Below, in pieces: positions 35,425-46,769 of a stretch of DNA of 64,000 nucleotides. The DNA is taken from NCBI GenBank assembly GCA_016704445.1, contig JADJAE010000010.1, positions 47,470 to 111,469 of the forward strand, given 5' to 3'. The notes under the pieces were generated by a model. That model was not told where the DNA came from, did no database searches, and was given only the letters and a program-made list of their open reading frames with translations. The stretch is from Deltaproteobacteria bacterium. Its GTDB lineage: Bacteria > Myxococcota_A > Polyangia > Polyangiales > Ga0077539. A program made the position numbers and the translations under genes. Numbering within the stretch: the first letter of the stretch is position 1; each line of letters starts with the position of its first letter.

Positions 35425-36024
35425 GCGATTATGTTCTGCGGCCTCGGGCTGGGCTGTGCGGGGGCGCCGCTGCGCCGTCCCACGGGCCCGCTGCAGGTGT
35501 TCGTGACCGCCGGCCTGATCGCGCCGGGCAAGAGCGACGGCCGCCCCTGGGACGGCACGGGCAGCCTCCCGCCCGACGTCGCCCGCGCCGCCGTTCGGGG
35601 TCTGCTCCCCTCGGCGCGTCACGCCCTGCTCGGGTTGATGCCTGGTGCGGGCGGCCTCCCCGCGCTGACGGCGGTGGCGCCCGAGGTCGCGGCGCTCATG
35701 AACGGCGCCTACGCCGCGCCGGACGTGCGGGTGGTGGTGAGCCTCAACGGCCGGCCGCTGGGCGGCACCGGCGTCGCCCAGGACACGCTGGCGCCGACCT
35801 GGGCCGGCGGCCCCGTGGACGTCGGGGTGATCCCCGAGGGAGCCTTCCTCGAGTTCCGTGCGATCGACACGGACCTGATGTTCGACGACGACATCGGCGT
35901 CTGCACGGTCACGGGCGCCCCGCCGCTCGACGCCGAGGGCTACGTCGCGGCGGCGGCCTACCGTTGCTCGGGGCAGCTCTGGGGGCTGGCCGTGCGCGCC
36001 GTGGAGCGACCGCCAGCGCCGTAA
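35410..36024 (+). CDS. C2-domain-like lipoprotein (copy 2)
   Basis: This 204-residue paralogue of the protein at 27586-28194 is in the opposite orientation. The signal MRRTAAIMFCGLGLGCAG ends in a lipobox Cys at 16. The C2-like features are kept: SDGRPWDG acidic loop, APDVRVVVSLNGRPL strand, QDTLAPTW turn and IDTDLMFDDDIG acidic loop. gggagggg lies directly before the ATG. The ECF cassette follows 79 bases downstream on the same strand. Conservation of the acidic loops in both copies supports calcium binding. Confidence 0.75.
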   Translation: MRRTAAIMFCGLGLGCAGAPLRRPTGPLQVFVTAGLIAPGKSDGRPWDGTGSLPPDVARAAVRGLLPSARHALLGLMPGAGGLPALTAVAPEVAALMNGAYAAPDVRVVVSLNGRPLGGTGVAQDTLAPTWAGGPVDVGVIPEGAFLEFRAIDTDLMFDDDIGVCTVTGAPPLDAEGYVAAAAYRCSGQLWGLAVRAVERPPAP

Positions 36025-36033
36025 GAACGCTTC

Positions 36034-36057
36034 GGAACCATCGCGCGGTTGCGGGTC
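36034..36057 (+). promoter_or_regulatory. Possible ECF-type promoter of the intact cassette
   Basis: ggaac at 36034-36038 and gtc at 36055-36057 are separated by 16 bases, the geometry of many ECF promoters, 47 bases before the peptide ATG. The left cassette has ggaac and gggtcac too, but with a 23-base gap, so conservation does not support the spacing. This is a tentative proposal that the sigma factor transcribes its own operon. Confidence 0.25.
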
Positions 36058-36103
36058 ACGGAAGTGGCGGAGCGGTCTAGTACGGCGCAGGAGGTCTCCG
36101 ACC

Positions 36104-36286
36104 ATGACGAAGCTTCTCTCCCCCCGCACCGTCGCCTTCCTCGGCCTGCTCTCGCTGGCCACCGGCATCGGGGCGACCCTCACCCTCACCCGGGCCACCC
36201 AGGGCGCCGGCGAATGCTGCTACCCCGGCTCGCCGTGCTGCCACCCCGGCGCGCCCTGCTGCCAGGGCCGCCACCGCGCGGGCTGA
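36104..36286 (+). CDS. Cys-rich membrane-anchored small peptide (right cassette)
   Basis: This 60-residue protein has one transmembrane or signal segment (about residues 8-28) and the tail CCYPGSPCCHPGAPCC followed by QGRHRAG. caggaggt precedes the ATG with ideal spacing. All six cysteines match the copy at 1477-1659 while the hydrophobic part differs at many positions. It is the first gene of an intact operon with an ECF sigma factor (12-base gap) and a Cys-rich membrane protein. I infer an envelope metal or thiol sensor or ligand for the sigma system; no named family is known to me. Confidence 0.78.
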   Translation: MTKLLSPRTVAFLGLLSLATGIGATLTLTRATQGAGECCYPGSPCCHPGAPCCQGRHRAG

Positions 36287-36298
36287 CCCGCCGCCCGC

Positions 36299-36829
36299 GT
36301 GCCTCCGACCCGCGAAGCCTCGGAGGCCGAGCTCGACGACCTCATGGCGCGCGTGAGTGAGGGCGAGCGCGAGGCCTTCACGCCGCTGTTCCGCGCGCTG
36401 CACCCGCGCGCGCTGCGGGTGGCGGCTCGACGCCTGGATCCCGCGCGGGCGGACGAGGTCGCCCAGGCCGCCATGGTCAAGCTCTTCACCCGCGCGGCCG
36501 CCTTCACCCCCGGGCGCCCCGCACTGCCGTGGTTCTACGCCGTGGTGGCCAACGAGGTCCGCGCCGAGCTCCGCCGCAACCGGCACGCCGCCGGCGCCGT
36601 CCCCGAGCACCACCCGAGCCCCGAGGCCGCGGCGGACGACGCCCTGGCCGAGCGCGAGCTACGCCGCGCGCTCCAGCAGAGCGTGGACGCGCTCGATCCG
36701 ACCTCAGCCGAGGCCATCGCGGTGCTCCTCGGGGAGGGGGCGCCCCCGCCGATCGCGCCCGCCACGCACCGCAAGCGCCTGTCCCGCGCCTACGCCCGAC
36801 TCCGCGCCCTCCTGGGAGGTGACCTGTGA
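36299..36829 (+). CDS. ECF-family RNA polymerase sigma factor (right cassette)
   Basis: This 176-residue sigma factor has region 2 (FTPLFRALHPRALRVAARRLDP to VKLFTRAAAFTPGRPALPWFYAVVANEVRAE) and region 4 (VDALDPTSAEAIAVLLGE to HRKRLSRAYARLRALLGG). It lacks the C-terminal Cys-rich tail of the CorE-like protein, so signal sensing must come from partners. The GTG start lies 12 bases after the peptide gene, and its stop overlaps the membrane-protein start by four bases (GTGA). Coupling to a polytopic membrane protein suggests that this acts as its anti-sigma factor. Confidence 0.85.
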   Translation: MPPTREASEAELDDLMARVSEGEREAFTPLFRALHPRALRVAARRLDPARADEVAQAAMVKLFTRAAAFTPGRPALPWFYAVVANEVRAELRRNRHAAGAVPEHHPSPEAAADDALAERELRRALQQSVDALDPTSAEAIAVLLGEGAPPPIAPATHRKRLSRAYARLRALLGGDL

Positions 36830-37407
36830 CCCCTGATCCGACCGCCCCGCCGTCCCTCGAAGCGCGCGCCCGCCGGGCCTACGAGTGGGCCCTCGCCCGG
36901 GACGGGCTCGTGCGCGCGCTGGTCGTCCTCGGCCTGTCGGTGCTCGCCGCACGGGTGGCCGGCGTCGCCCTCCGGCCGCTCACGCTGGCGCTGGTGGTGC
37001 TCGCCTGGACCTTCCTCGGCTGGCGTCGCGGGTGGTGGCTGCGGGGCGCGCGGGTGGGCCTGCTCGGCGGCCTCGCGGCGCTCCTGCTCCCGATGTCCCT
37101 GCTGCGCCCCTGCTGCCCGCCGGGGATGATGGTCTGCGAGAACTGCTGCGCCCGGCCCGGCACCTGCGTGCTCGCCGGGCTCGCGCTCGGCGTGGCGCTG
37201 GCGGCGCTCCTCCCCCGCCGCGGCGACAGCGGGCAGCGGGCGCGGGCCGGCATCGGCATGCTCCTGGGCGTGGTGTCGATCGGGTCGGTGCGGTGCAGCG
37301 GGCTGTTCCTGGGCGAGGCATTGGGCATGCTCGCGGGCCTCCTCGGCGGGGCCGTGGCCATCGGCGCGGGGACGTGGCTCTGGGAACGGGCGCGTGTCCC
37401 GGCGTGA
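36826..37407 (+). CDS. Cys-rich polytopic membrane protein, putative sigma partner
   Basis: This 193-residue protein has a 25-residue charged N-terminus and about six membrane helices. A short loop between helices carries the Cys cluster CCPPGMMVCENCCARPGTC, and a further Cys lies in GSVRCSGLF. No zinc-type anti-sigma motif is visible, but translational coupling to the ECF sigma factor makes an anti-sigma or sensor role likely. The cysteines and methionines in the loop are plausible Cu(I) or thiol-redox ligands. The left copy (364-948) carries one more Cys in the cluster (LLCPCC) but is frameshifted. Confidence 0.75.
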   Translation: MTPDPTAPPSLEARARRAYEWALARDGLVRALVVLGLSVLAARVAGVALRPLTLALVVLAWTFLGWRRGWWLRGARVGLLGGLAALLLPMSLLRPCCPPGMMVCENCCARPGTCVLAGLALGVALAALLPRRGDSGQRARAGIGMLLGVVSIGSVRCSGLFLGEALGMLAGLLGGAVAIGAGTWLWERARVPA

Positions 37408-37450
37408 CGCGCGGCGGCCGGCCTGGAGGCCGTGCAGCTCGCTCTCGCCC

Positions 37451-38347
37451 CTAACGACCCAGGTCGCGTACGAGCGCCCGCTCGAGCACCCGGAGGCCGG
37501 GCTGCGCCTCCGCCGGGGCGTCGCGCGCCGCCTCGCGCACGGCGGCCAGCACCTCGGCGCCGCCCATCGATAGCGCCGCTACGCCGAGCGCGTCACGCTG
37601 CGCCGGCAGCTCCCGCCAGCGCCGCAGGAGCGCCCGGGCCGCCCGGACCCGCAGGGGCACGTCCACCGCGGAGCGTGCGCCGGGCCGTGCCCAGCTCGAC
37701 GCCGACTCCGCGAGGCCGGCCGCCAGGGCCGCGGCGTGCGCGGGGTCGGCCGTCGCCTCGAGCTGCGCCACCAGCCACTGCGCGGCCTCGGGGTGGGCGC
37801 AGAGGCCAAGGGCCGCGGCGGCCGGATCACGCCGCACGCCGGTGGCGCCCATGAGCGCGCGCCGGTCGGCGTCCTGGCAGACCCGGGCGAGGCCGCGGGC
37901 CGCGGCGCGCAGCTCCGGCGCCTCGGCGGCCGTCGCGAAGACACCGCGGAGCACGGGCAGGGAGCGCGCGTCGCCAAGGTTGCCCACGGCCTCGAGCAGC
38001 CCCAGCCGGAGCGCCGCGCCCTCCTCCGCGGAGAGGGCGCGGGGGTAGCCGCTGAGGGCGAGGGCGTCGAGCATCGGAAGCAGCGCCTCGGGGCCCATCC
38101 CTCGCAGCTCGAGCGCGACGGATGGGCGACCGGCGCGGGTGCGGCGGTAGAACTCGGGGCGGAGGCCCTCGAGGTCGGCGACGCGGCCGTAGGCGTCCGG
38201 CCGGCGAGCGCGGTCAGCACGCACGGCGGCGGCCAGCGGGCGCGACACCTCGTCGGGCACCGCGCGCGGGTCGAGGAGCGGCGAGGCGCCGGCGAGGGCG
38301 GGGAGGGTCGCGAGCGACAGGGTCGCGAGCGCGGTCGAGATCTTCAT
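37451..38347 (-). CDS. Secreted HEAT-like repeat protein
   Basis: This 298-residue protein has a signal peptide (MKISTALATLSLATLPALAGAS) and an all-helical body with the two-helix periodicity of HEAT repeats (LLEAVGNLGDARSLPVLRGVF, LRAAARGLARVCQDADRRALMG, ALAAGLAESASSW). ggaggcg precedes the ATG at 38347, which overlaps the stop of the deiminase gene by ATGA. HEAT repeats usually bind proteins, so it may act on or with the deiminase. No enzymatic motif is seen. Confidence 0.7.
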   Translation of the reverse strand: MKISTALATLSLATLPALAGASPLLDPRAVPDEVSRPLAAAVRADRARRPDAYGRVADLEGLRPEFYRRTRAGRPSVALELRGMGPEALLPMLDALALSGYPRALSAEEGAALRLGLLEAVGNLGDARSLPVLRGVFATAAEAPELRAAARGLARVCQDADRRALMGATGVRRDPAAAALGLCAHPEAAQWLVAQLEATADPAHAAALAAGLAESASSWARPGARSAVDVPLRVRAARALLRRWRELPAQRDALGVAALSMGGAEVLAAVREAARDAPAEAQPGLRVLERALVRDLGR

Positions 38348-40173
38348 CGGGTCGCCTCCATCCACACACTCTGCGCGGGGATCCTACGGAGTGCGTCGGT
38401 GCCGCAATGCACCTCACCGAGGGCGGTGTGGAGGATGTCCCACTGCTCGGCGAAGTGTACGGTGATGCCCTCGGCACGCATCAGGTCGGTCAGGTGGGTC
38501 TCCATGAAGTCGGCGCCGCCGATGACCGCGGCGTGCGGCCTGGCCATGACCACGTTCCGCCCGAAGAGCAGCAGGTTGACGGTGCCGGGCATGTACGCAG
38601 CGCCCTGGCCGTTCTCGATCTCCCACATGAGGAAGGGGATCTCGATGACCTCCGCGTCGGTGAGCCCGGCCTCGGCCTGGAGGGTCTCCCGCATCATGTC
38701 GATGTGCGCCTGGTCGCCCTGGTTGAAGGCCATGAGGTCGGCGTCAGCCAGGATGCTGTTGATCGTGCGGGCGGCGGAGTAGGCGCGGCCCTCCTGGGGG
38801 TGGCCCTCGGGGCGGTACCAGTTCTTGCCCTGGAACATCACCCGCTCGCCGTTGGCCGGGTCGGCCGCGACCAGCGCCTGGAGCTGCGCGCGCGCCGCGC
38901 GGGGCGAGGCGACGAGCATCTTCCACCCGCGGGGCGAGTCGGCGGGGATGAAGCTCACGACCTCATCGACGTGGCCGACGAGCAGCCACGAGGTGTCCAC
39001 CTCCAGCACCGGCCCCTGCACCCGCTGGGCGTTGAGGAACTCGCGCAGCACGGGGTCGCTGGAGCGCTCCGCGACGTTGCCGTGGAAGAGCCGACCGAGC
39101 GGGTGCCCGGCGTAGGGCGGGAGGACCTCCAGGTTGCCGAAGGAGTCCAGGCTGGGGTCATGCGCCCGCCCCGTAGGGTAGCGCCTCGAGTGGTTCCAGA
39201 CGTACCCGCGGTCCGGGCCCACGAAGTCGCGGCGGGTCCACGCAGCGATGCGCCGGTCGGGCCGCGGGGTGCGCATCACGACGTTCATGCCCCGGGGGGC
39301 ATCGCCGCCGGGCATCGCCGTCCACCCGAACTCCATGTAGTCCTCGGTCCAGACGTCCGGCCCGCGGTCGCGCTCCCGCCACTCGGGGTCGAGCCCGTCC
39401 ACGGTCTCGAACTCCAAGCTGGCCTCGGCCGTGATCGCGTCGAGGTCGTTGAGGAAGCGCGCCAGCGGCAGGACGCCGCCGCCGCCGGTCGCGTAGATGC
39501 GGGTGGCCTCGTCGAGGGAGCTGCTGACCACGAAGGGCGCCACGCGCAGCACCGCGCGGTCCTCCCCGAGCGCCTCGTCGCCGCGGGTCACCGCCAGGCT
39601 GAGGGTGATCTCGCCCGCCCAGTCGGCCGTGGGGAAATCGCTCGACTCGACGCCGAGCTCGACGCCCGCGCGCAGGTCGGCGGTGGAGAGGGTCTCCGTC
39701 GCGAGGTCGAGCCGACGCCACGCGCCGTCGTCCACGCGGAACACCCGCACCGTGGGCGTCTCCGGGCCGGTCAGCGTGAGGCGCCCGGTCGAGCCCTCCG
39801 AGAGGCCCGCGATCGGCGCCACGCGCACCCGCGCCAGGTCGGCCGCGTCGGCGTCGCCGTTGACCACGTCGTCGGCGCCGTCGAGCGCGTCGTCGTCGTC
39901 GTCGTCGTCCACGTTCGCCAGGAACACCGCGCCGTGCGTCGCGTCCCAGCTCGCACGGAAGGCCTCGTCATCGCCCGTGTCGCTCACGGTGCCGTCGCGG
40001 TTGGCGTCCACGAGCAGCCGCACCCTTGGTCGCGCCGGGGCATCGACGGCGTCGGCGCCCGCGTCGGCGTTCTGGGTGGGGGCCGTCGGGTCGTCGCTGC
40101 AGCTCGCGAGGAGCAGGGCGAGCGTCGCGACGAGCGCGTGCGGGCGGTGCTTGGAGGTTCTCACGGGCGGCAT
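38344..40173 (-). CDS. Peptidylarginine-deiminase-like lipoprotein
   Basis: This 609-residue lipoprotein (ALLLASCSDDP) resembles the eukaryotic-type protein-arginine deiminases that convert arginine to citrulline with calcium. The catalytic segments match: VGPDRGYV (Asp near residue 319, equivalent to human PAD4 D350), LLVGHVDEVVSF (His and Asp near 399 and 401) and GEVHCGTD (nucleophilic Cys near 590). GNLEVLPP and LFHGNVAER are also family blocks. An Asp-rich stretch (NVDDDDDDDALDGADD) near residue 80 could bind calcium. The start is ATG 40173 with a weak SD. The HEAT-like gene is translationally coupled downstream. The assignment rests on motif order and the presence of the catalytic tetrad. 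Confidence 0.85.
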   Translation of the reverse strand: MPPVRTSKHRPHALVATLALLLASCSDDPTAPTQNADAGADAVDAPARPRVRLLVDANRDGTVSDTGDDEAFRASWDATHGAVFLANVDDDDDDDALDGADDVVNGDADAADLARVRVAPIAGLSEGSTGRLTLTGPETPTVRVFRVDDGAWRRLDLATETLSTADLRAGVELGVESSDFPTADWAGEITLSLAVTRGDEALGEDRAVLRVAPFVVSSSLDEATRIYATGGGGVLPLARFLNDLDAITAEASLEFETVDGLDPEWRERDRGPDVWTEDYMEFGWTAMPGGDAPRGMNVVMRTPRPDRRIAAWTRRDFVGPDRGYVWNHSRRYPTGRAHDPSLDSFGNLEVLPPYAGHPLGRLFHGNVAERSSDPVLREFLNAQRVQGPVLEVDTSWLLVGHVDEVVSFIPADSPRGWKMLVASPRAARAQLQALVAADPANGERVMFQGKNWYRPEGHPQEGRAYSAARTINSILADADLMAFNQGDQAHIDMMRETLQAEAGLTDAEVIEIPFLMWEIENGQGAAYMPGTVNLLLFGRNVVMARPHAAVIGGADFMETHLTDLMRAEGITVHFAEQWDILHTALGEVHCGTDALRRIPAQSVWMEATR

Positions 40174-40200
40174 GGGAGCGCCGTCGCGGGGTGGCGTCAA

Positions 40201-40370
40201 TGAGGGCTGTCCCTTCCGTCGGCGCCTTCCCCGAGCAGGTGATCGGCGGCTACCCCGCCGAGGACCTCGTGCAGTGGCGCGGCTTCGTCGCGGCCCAGTG
40301 GGAGCAGCTCCAGCGCTTCGAGGCCGGGACGGTTCTCGTCTGCGGCAGCGCCCACAGAGGGTCCCCTGCG
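40201..40370 (+). other. Possible short coding remnant
   Basis: From an ATG at 40201 the plus strand reads MRAVPSVGAFPEQVIGGYPA, then EDLVQWRGFVAAQWEQLQRF. This has the residue mix of a real protein and then degrades into Arg/Pro-rich sequence. It may be the N-terminus of a truncated gene. There is no other gene in 40174-40451. Confidence 0.25.
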
Positions 40371-40451
40371 GTTCAACCGCTCCACTGGTGGGCTGGGGTC
40401 CCGTCGAAGCCGACGCCCGGAGGCTCACCGAGCCGTGGCGGGGGCGCGCCG

Positions 40452-40922
40452 TCAGTCCGCGGGGCCGCCCCCGAAGAACGCGCGCAGGCGCCGATGGCGG
40501 TGGGTGAACACGCGCGGCACGACCGCGTCGAGCACGGGGGTCGCCAGCGCGACGCGCGGGATGAACGTGACGTCGTCGGTGAGCACGCAGCGCCCGGCGC
40601 CGTCGTCGCGCAGCGAGCGCCGGTGCTCCCACACGCGCGCGGTCGCCATGGACGACCGCTCGTGGAAGCCGCGCCCCGCCTCGACGCCGACGAGCACGAT
40701 GTCGTCGTAGTCGATGGGCAGCACGCCCCCGAGGAGCAGCCAGCTGCGGAAGAGGCGCGTGTTCAGGGGCAGCCCGCGCGCGCCGAGCCCCGCGAACGAG
40801 CGCGGCATCGTCATGCGCAGCCACGGGGCGAGCTCGTGGTTGACGCCTTCGGCCGTCGTCACGCGCGACCACACGGCGTCCGCCGTGGCGTTCAACGTGC
40901 TGGCGATGTGGAAGCCGTGCAT
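40452..40922 (-). CDS. SRPBCC-superfamily protein
   Basis: This 156-residue protein has the START/Bet v 1-like pattern: an N-terminal strand and helix (HIASTLNATADAVWSRVTTAEG), central strands (GVLPIDYDDIVLVGVEAGRGF) and a C-terminal amphipathic helix (PVLDAVVPRVFTHRHRRLRAFFG). Such folds bind hydrophobic ligands. It lies 71 bases downstream of the czc-type operon on the same strand but is probably independent. The ligand is unknown. Confidence 0.7.
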   Translation of the reverse strand: MHGFHIASTLNATADAVWSRVTTAEGVNHELAPWLRMTMPRSFAGLGARGLPLNTRLFRSWLLLGGVLPIDYDDIVLVGVEAGRGFHERSSMATARVWEHRRSLRDDGAGRCVLTDDVTFIPRVALATPVLDAVVPRVFTHRHRRLRAFFGGGPAD

Positions 40923-40993
40923 GGGGCGACGACCGTCTCACACGGCCGCCCGACCGCGACCCCGAAACGTGCGCCCGCCAGCGGCCCCACGGG

Positions 40994-42193
40994 TCACGGG
41001 GGCCGGCCCGCCGCCTGATCGACCGCGACCTGCGCGCGGCCCAGGGCGACGAGGGCCTCCAGGCGGCGCTGGCGGGCCTCGGCGGCCGTGCGACGAGCCA
41101 CCAGCACGCTCGCCAGGTCGCGCTGCCCCAGCTCGTAGGCGCGCGTCGCGAGGCGCTCGGTGAGGCCCACGGCGTCGTCCGCCGCGCGCAGGGCGGCGAA
41201 CGACCCGCGCGCACCCTCGTAGCTGGCGTACGCGGCCCGCAGCTCCGCCTCGGCCCGGGCCAGCGCCGCGACCCGCTCGGCCTGGCGCGTGGCGACCCGG
41301 GCGGCGGCGACGGCCCGGGCCGTCTGGTTGCGCTGGTAGATCGGCAGGGGCACCTCGAGGCCGCCCTGGGCGAAGTACTCGTTCTCGCGCCCGCCCTGGA
41401 AGGAGAGGCTGGGCAGCGGCACGCCGAGGCGCCCCTGGAGGCGGGCGTCGGCCCGGGCGGCGCGGACGGCGAGCTCCGCGCCCGCGAGGTCGGAGCGCCG
41501 GGGCAGGAGCGCGAGGAGGGCCCCGAGGGGCGGCGCGTCGTCCTCTTCGAGGTTCCCGGCTAGCTCGACCTGCGCCGTGGGCGGGAGGCCCGCCTCGCCG
41601 CGCAAGGCCGCCAGCAAGGCGTTGTGAGCGCCACGTCGAGGTCGTTGCCCGAGCCCGCGTCCCGCCGCGACCGCGCGCTCCGCGTGAGGTCCGCGTCGAG
41701 CGCCGCGCGGGCCTCGGCCAGACGCACCCCCTCGACCGCACCGAGCGCGCGGACCCACAGGTCCAGGGCTCGGGCAGCCGCGAGGCGCCGGGCGTCGGCG
41801 ACCTCGGCCTCGGCGGCCTCCGTGGCGGCGTCCGCCAGCGCCGTGCGTGCGCCCCGCGCGCCCGAGACGTCGAAGGGCCACGAAAACGAGAGGTTCACGT
41901 CCAACAGGGGCTCCGTGTCGCCGGCGACGAAGCGCGGCCCCGCGCGCAGGGTGACGGTTGGGTTCTCCGGGGCGAGGGCGCGCGCCCCGACGTGGAGCGC
42001 CCGGGCCTCTCCGACGCGGGCCACCGCCGGACCCACCGCCGGGGCGTGCGCGAGCGCCATGGCGACGACCCGGGCCCGGTCGAGGGTCACCGCCTCCTGC
42101 GCGCCCGCGGGGCCGGCGCTCAGGAGCCCGAGACAGAGCCCGAGCAGCGCGCCGCCCCACGCCCCGCGTCGGACGCCTGCGAGCCCGCGCCGC

Positions 42194-42204
<11 letters not shown>
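40994..42204 (-). pseudogene. TolC-family outer-membrane protein of the Czc-type pump, frameshifted
   Basis: The gene for the outer-membrane channel of the second RND system is readable in two frames. 42204 to about 41620 encodes a signal peptide (LLGLCLGLLSAGPAGAQ) and the first helical repeat. From there a different frame continues with LLAALRGEAGLPPTAQVELA through LGVPLPSLSFQGGRENEYFAQGG to the end. One indel near 41620 joins them, after which the protein would be about 400 residues. The start overlaps the czcA stop by 11 bases, placing it last in arsR-czcB-czcA-tolC. It is either an assembly indel or a recent mutation; both halves look well conserved. Confidence 0.82.
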
Positions 42205-45290
<3,086 letters not shown>

Positions 45291-45296
45291 GCGGCC

Positions 45297-46769
45297 TCAG
45301 CCCTCGTCGCAGCAGCCCGCGCCGATGCTCCCGCGCAGGATCTCCGTCTTGAGCTCGAAGCCCCCGGTGGTGACCACGCGGTCGCCGGGCGCCACGCCCC
45401 CCTCTCGCAGGAGCACCCCGTCGGCCGAGCGGCGCGCGATCGTCACCACCCGGGCCTCGTAGACGGCGGGCGCGCGCTCGACGAAGACGACGTCCTGCGC
45501 CTCGACCCGCTGGAGCGCGTCGCGGGGCAGCACCACGCCCGCGGCGGCCGCGACGGCGATGCGCGCGCGCCCGAAGGCGTTGGCCCGGAGGCGACCGTCG
45601 GGGTTCGGGAGCTCGACCCGGGCCTCGACGGTGCGGGTGTGCGGATCGACCGTCGGGGCGAGGTACGCGATCGTCCCCGCGAGGGGCGCGGCGAAGCCGT
45701 CCAGCTCGATGGCGACGGCCTGGCCGACGGTGAGCCGCGGCGCCTCGGCGTCGGGCACGTCGAGGATCGCCCACATCCGCGAGAGGTCGGCGACCTCGAC
45801 CAGGACCTCCTCGGCGGTGACCTGCTGGCCCACGGAGGCCGCGCGCGCCACGACCACGCCCGCGCGCGGCGACAGCACGCGGACCGCCCGCCCGGCGCCG
45901 CTCACGGCCGTCCCGGCGGCCGCGGAGCCGGCGAGCGACGCCCGCGCGGCGGCCAGCTCGGTCTCCGCGCGCTCGACGTCCGCGCGGCTCCCCACGCCCT
46001 CGGCCTGGAGAGCGCGCGCCCGCTCGAGCGTGAGCTCGGCGTTGCGCGCGCGGGTGCGGCCGGCCCCGACCTCCGCGCGGGTGGCGGCCGCCGCGGCGCT
46101 GTCGAGCGTGAGCAGCAGGTCGCCGGGGCGCACGAGGGCGCCGACGCCGACGGCCACCGCGCGCACGACGCCGGGCACTCGCGCCGAGACGCGCGCGAGG
46201 CGCGTGGGGTCGAAGGCGAGGCGCGCGGGGGCCGCGACCTCCTCGGCGAACGGGCGGGCCGCCGCGGTCACCGTCTCGACACCCACCCGCGCGGCGACGG
46301 CCGCGGAGGCGAAGCGCACCGTGGTGCCCGGCGCGAGGCCGGCACCGGCCGCCGGAGGGGTCCGGTCGCCGTGCTCGCCCTGCTCCGCGGGCGTCGGCGG
46401 GGCGCCGCGGGGCCGCGGCGGGGCGACCCCCTGGCGCAGCAGCTCCGGGTGGCAGGCGGCGCACTGGGACTCGGGGACGCTGTGCTCGCCACACCAGTCG
46501 TGGCGCGTCTGGAACTGCGGGATGAGCTCGGGGTTGCAGCGGGTGCATTCGGACTCCGGCACGCCGTGGCTCCCGCACCAGTCGTTGGGGTGCGCCGCCG
46601 GGCCGCCGTGGAAGCTCTGCGCCGTCGCGGCGGCCGGCGCCGCGGGCCGCGCGGGGGGCGCCGGGGCCTCGCGGCGCGAGCACGCCCCGGCGAGGGCCGC
46701 GAGCAGGGCCAGCGCCGCCAGGAGGGGCGCCCCGGGGCGGGGGGCGGGGACACCAGCCCGGCCCCTCAC
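45297..46769 (-). CDS. CzcB-like periplasmic adaptor lipoprotein with tandem Cys/His modules
   Basis: This 490-residue membrane-fusion protein starts at a GTG at 46769 overlapping the arsR stop by four bases. The signal ends LAALAGACSRRE (lipidated Cys). Residues about 60-115 hold two tandem copies of a WCGxHxVPESxCxxCxPEL module, which look like added metal-binding sites. The adaptor core follows: LARVSARVPGVVRAVAVGVGAL lipoyl half, coiled hairpin, second half PRAGVVVARAASVGQQV, and the beta-barrel and membrane-proximal domains. The protein ends GCCDEG. It is the second gene of the divalent-metal efflux operon. Confidence 0.9.
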   Translation of the reverse strand: MRGRAGVPAPRPGAPLLAALALLAALAGACSRREAPAPPARPAAPAAATAQSFHGGPAAHPNDWCGSHGVPESECTRCNPELIPQFQTRHDWCGEHSVPESQCAACHPELLRQGVAPPRPRGAPPTPAEQGEHGDRTPPAAGAGLAPGTTVRFASAAVAARVGVETVTAAARPFAEEVAAPARLAFDPTRLARVSARVPGVVRAVAVGVGALVRPGDLLLTLDSAAAAATRAEVGAGRTRARNAELTLERARALQAEGVGSRADVERAETELAAARASLAGSAAAGTAVSGAGRAVRVLSPRAGVVVARAASVGQQVTAEEVLVEVADLSRMWAILDVPDAEAPRLTVGQAVAIELDGFAAPLAGTIAYLAPTVDPHTRTVEARVELPNPDGRLRANAFGRARIAVAAAAGVVLPRDALQRVEAQDVVFVERAPAVYEARVVTIARRSADGVLLREGGVAPGDRVVTTGGFELKTEILRGSIGAGCCDEG

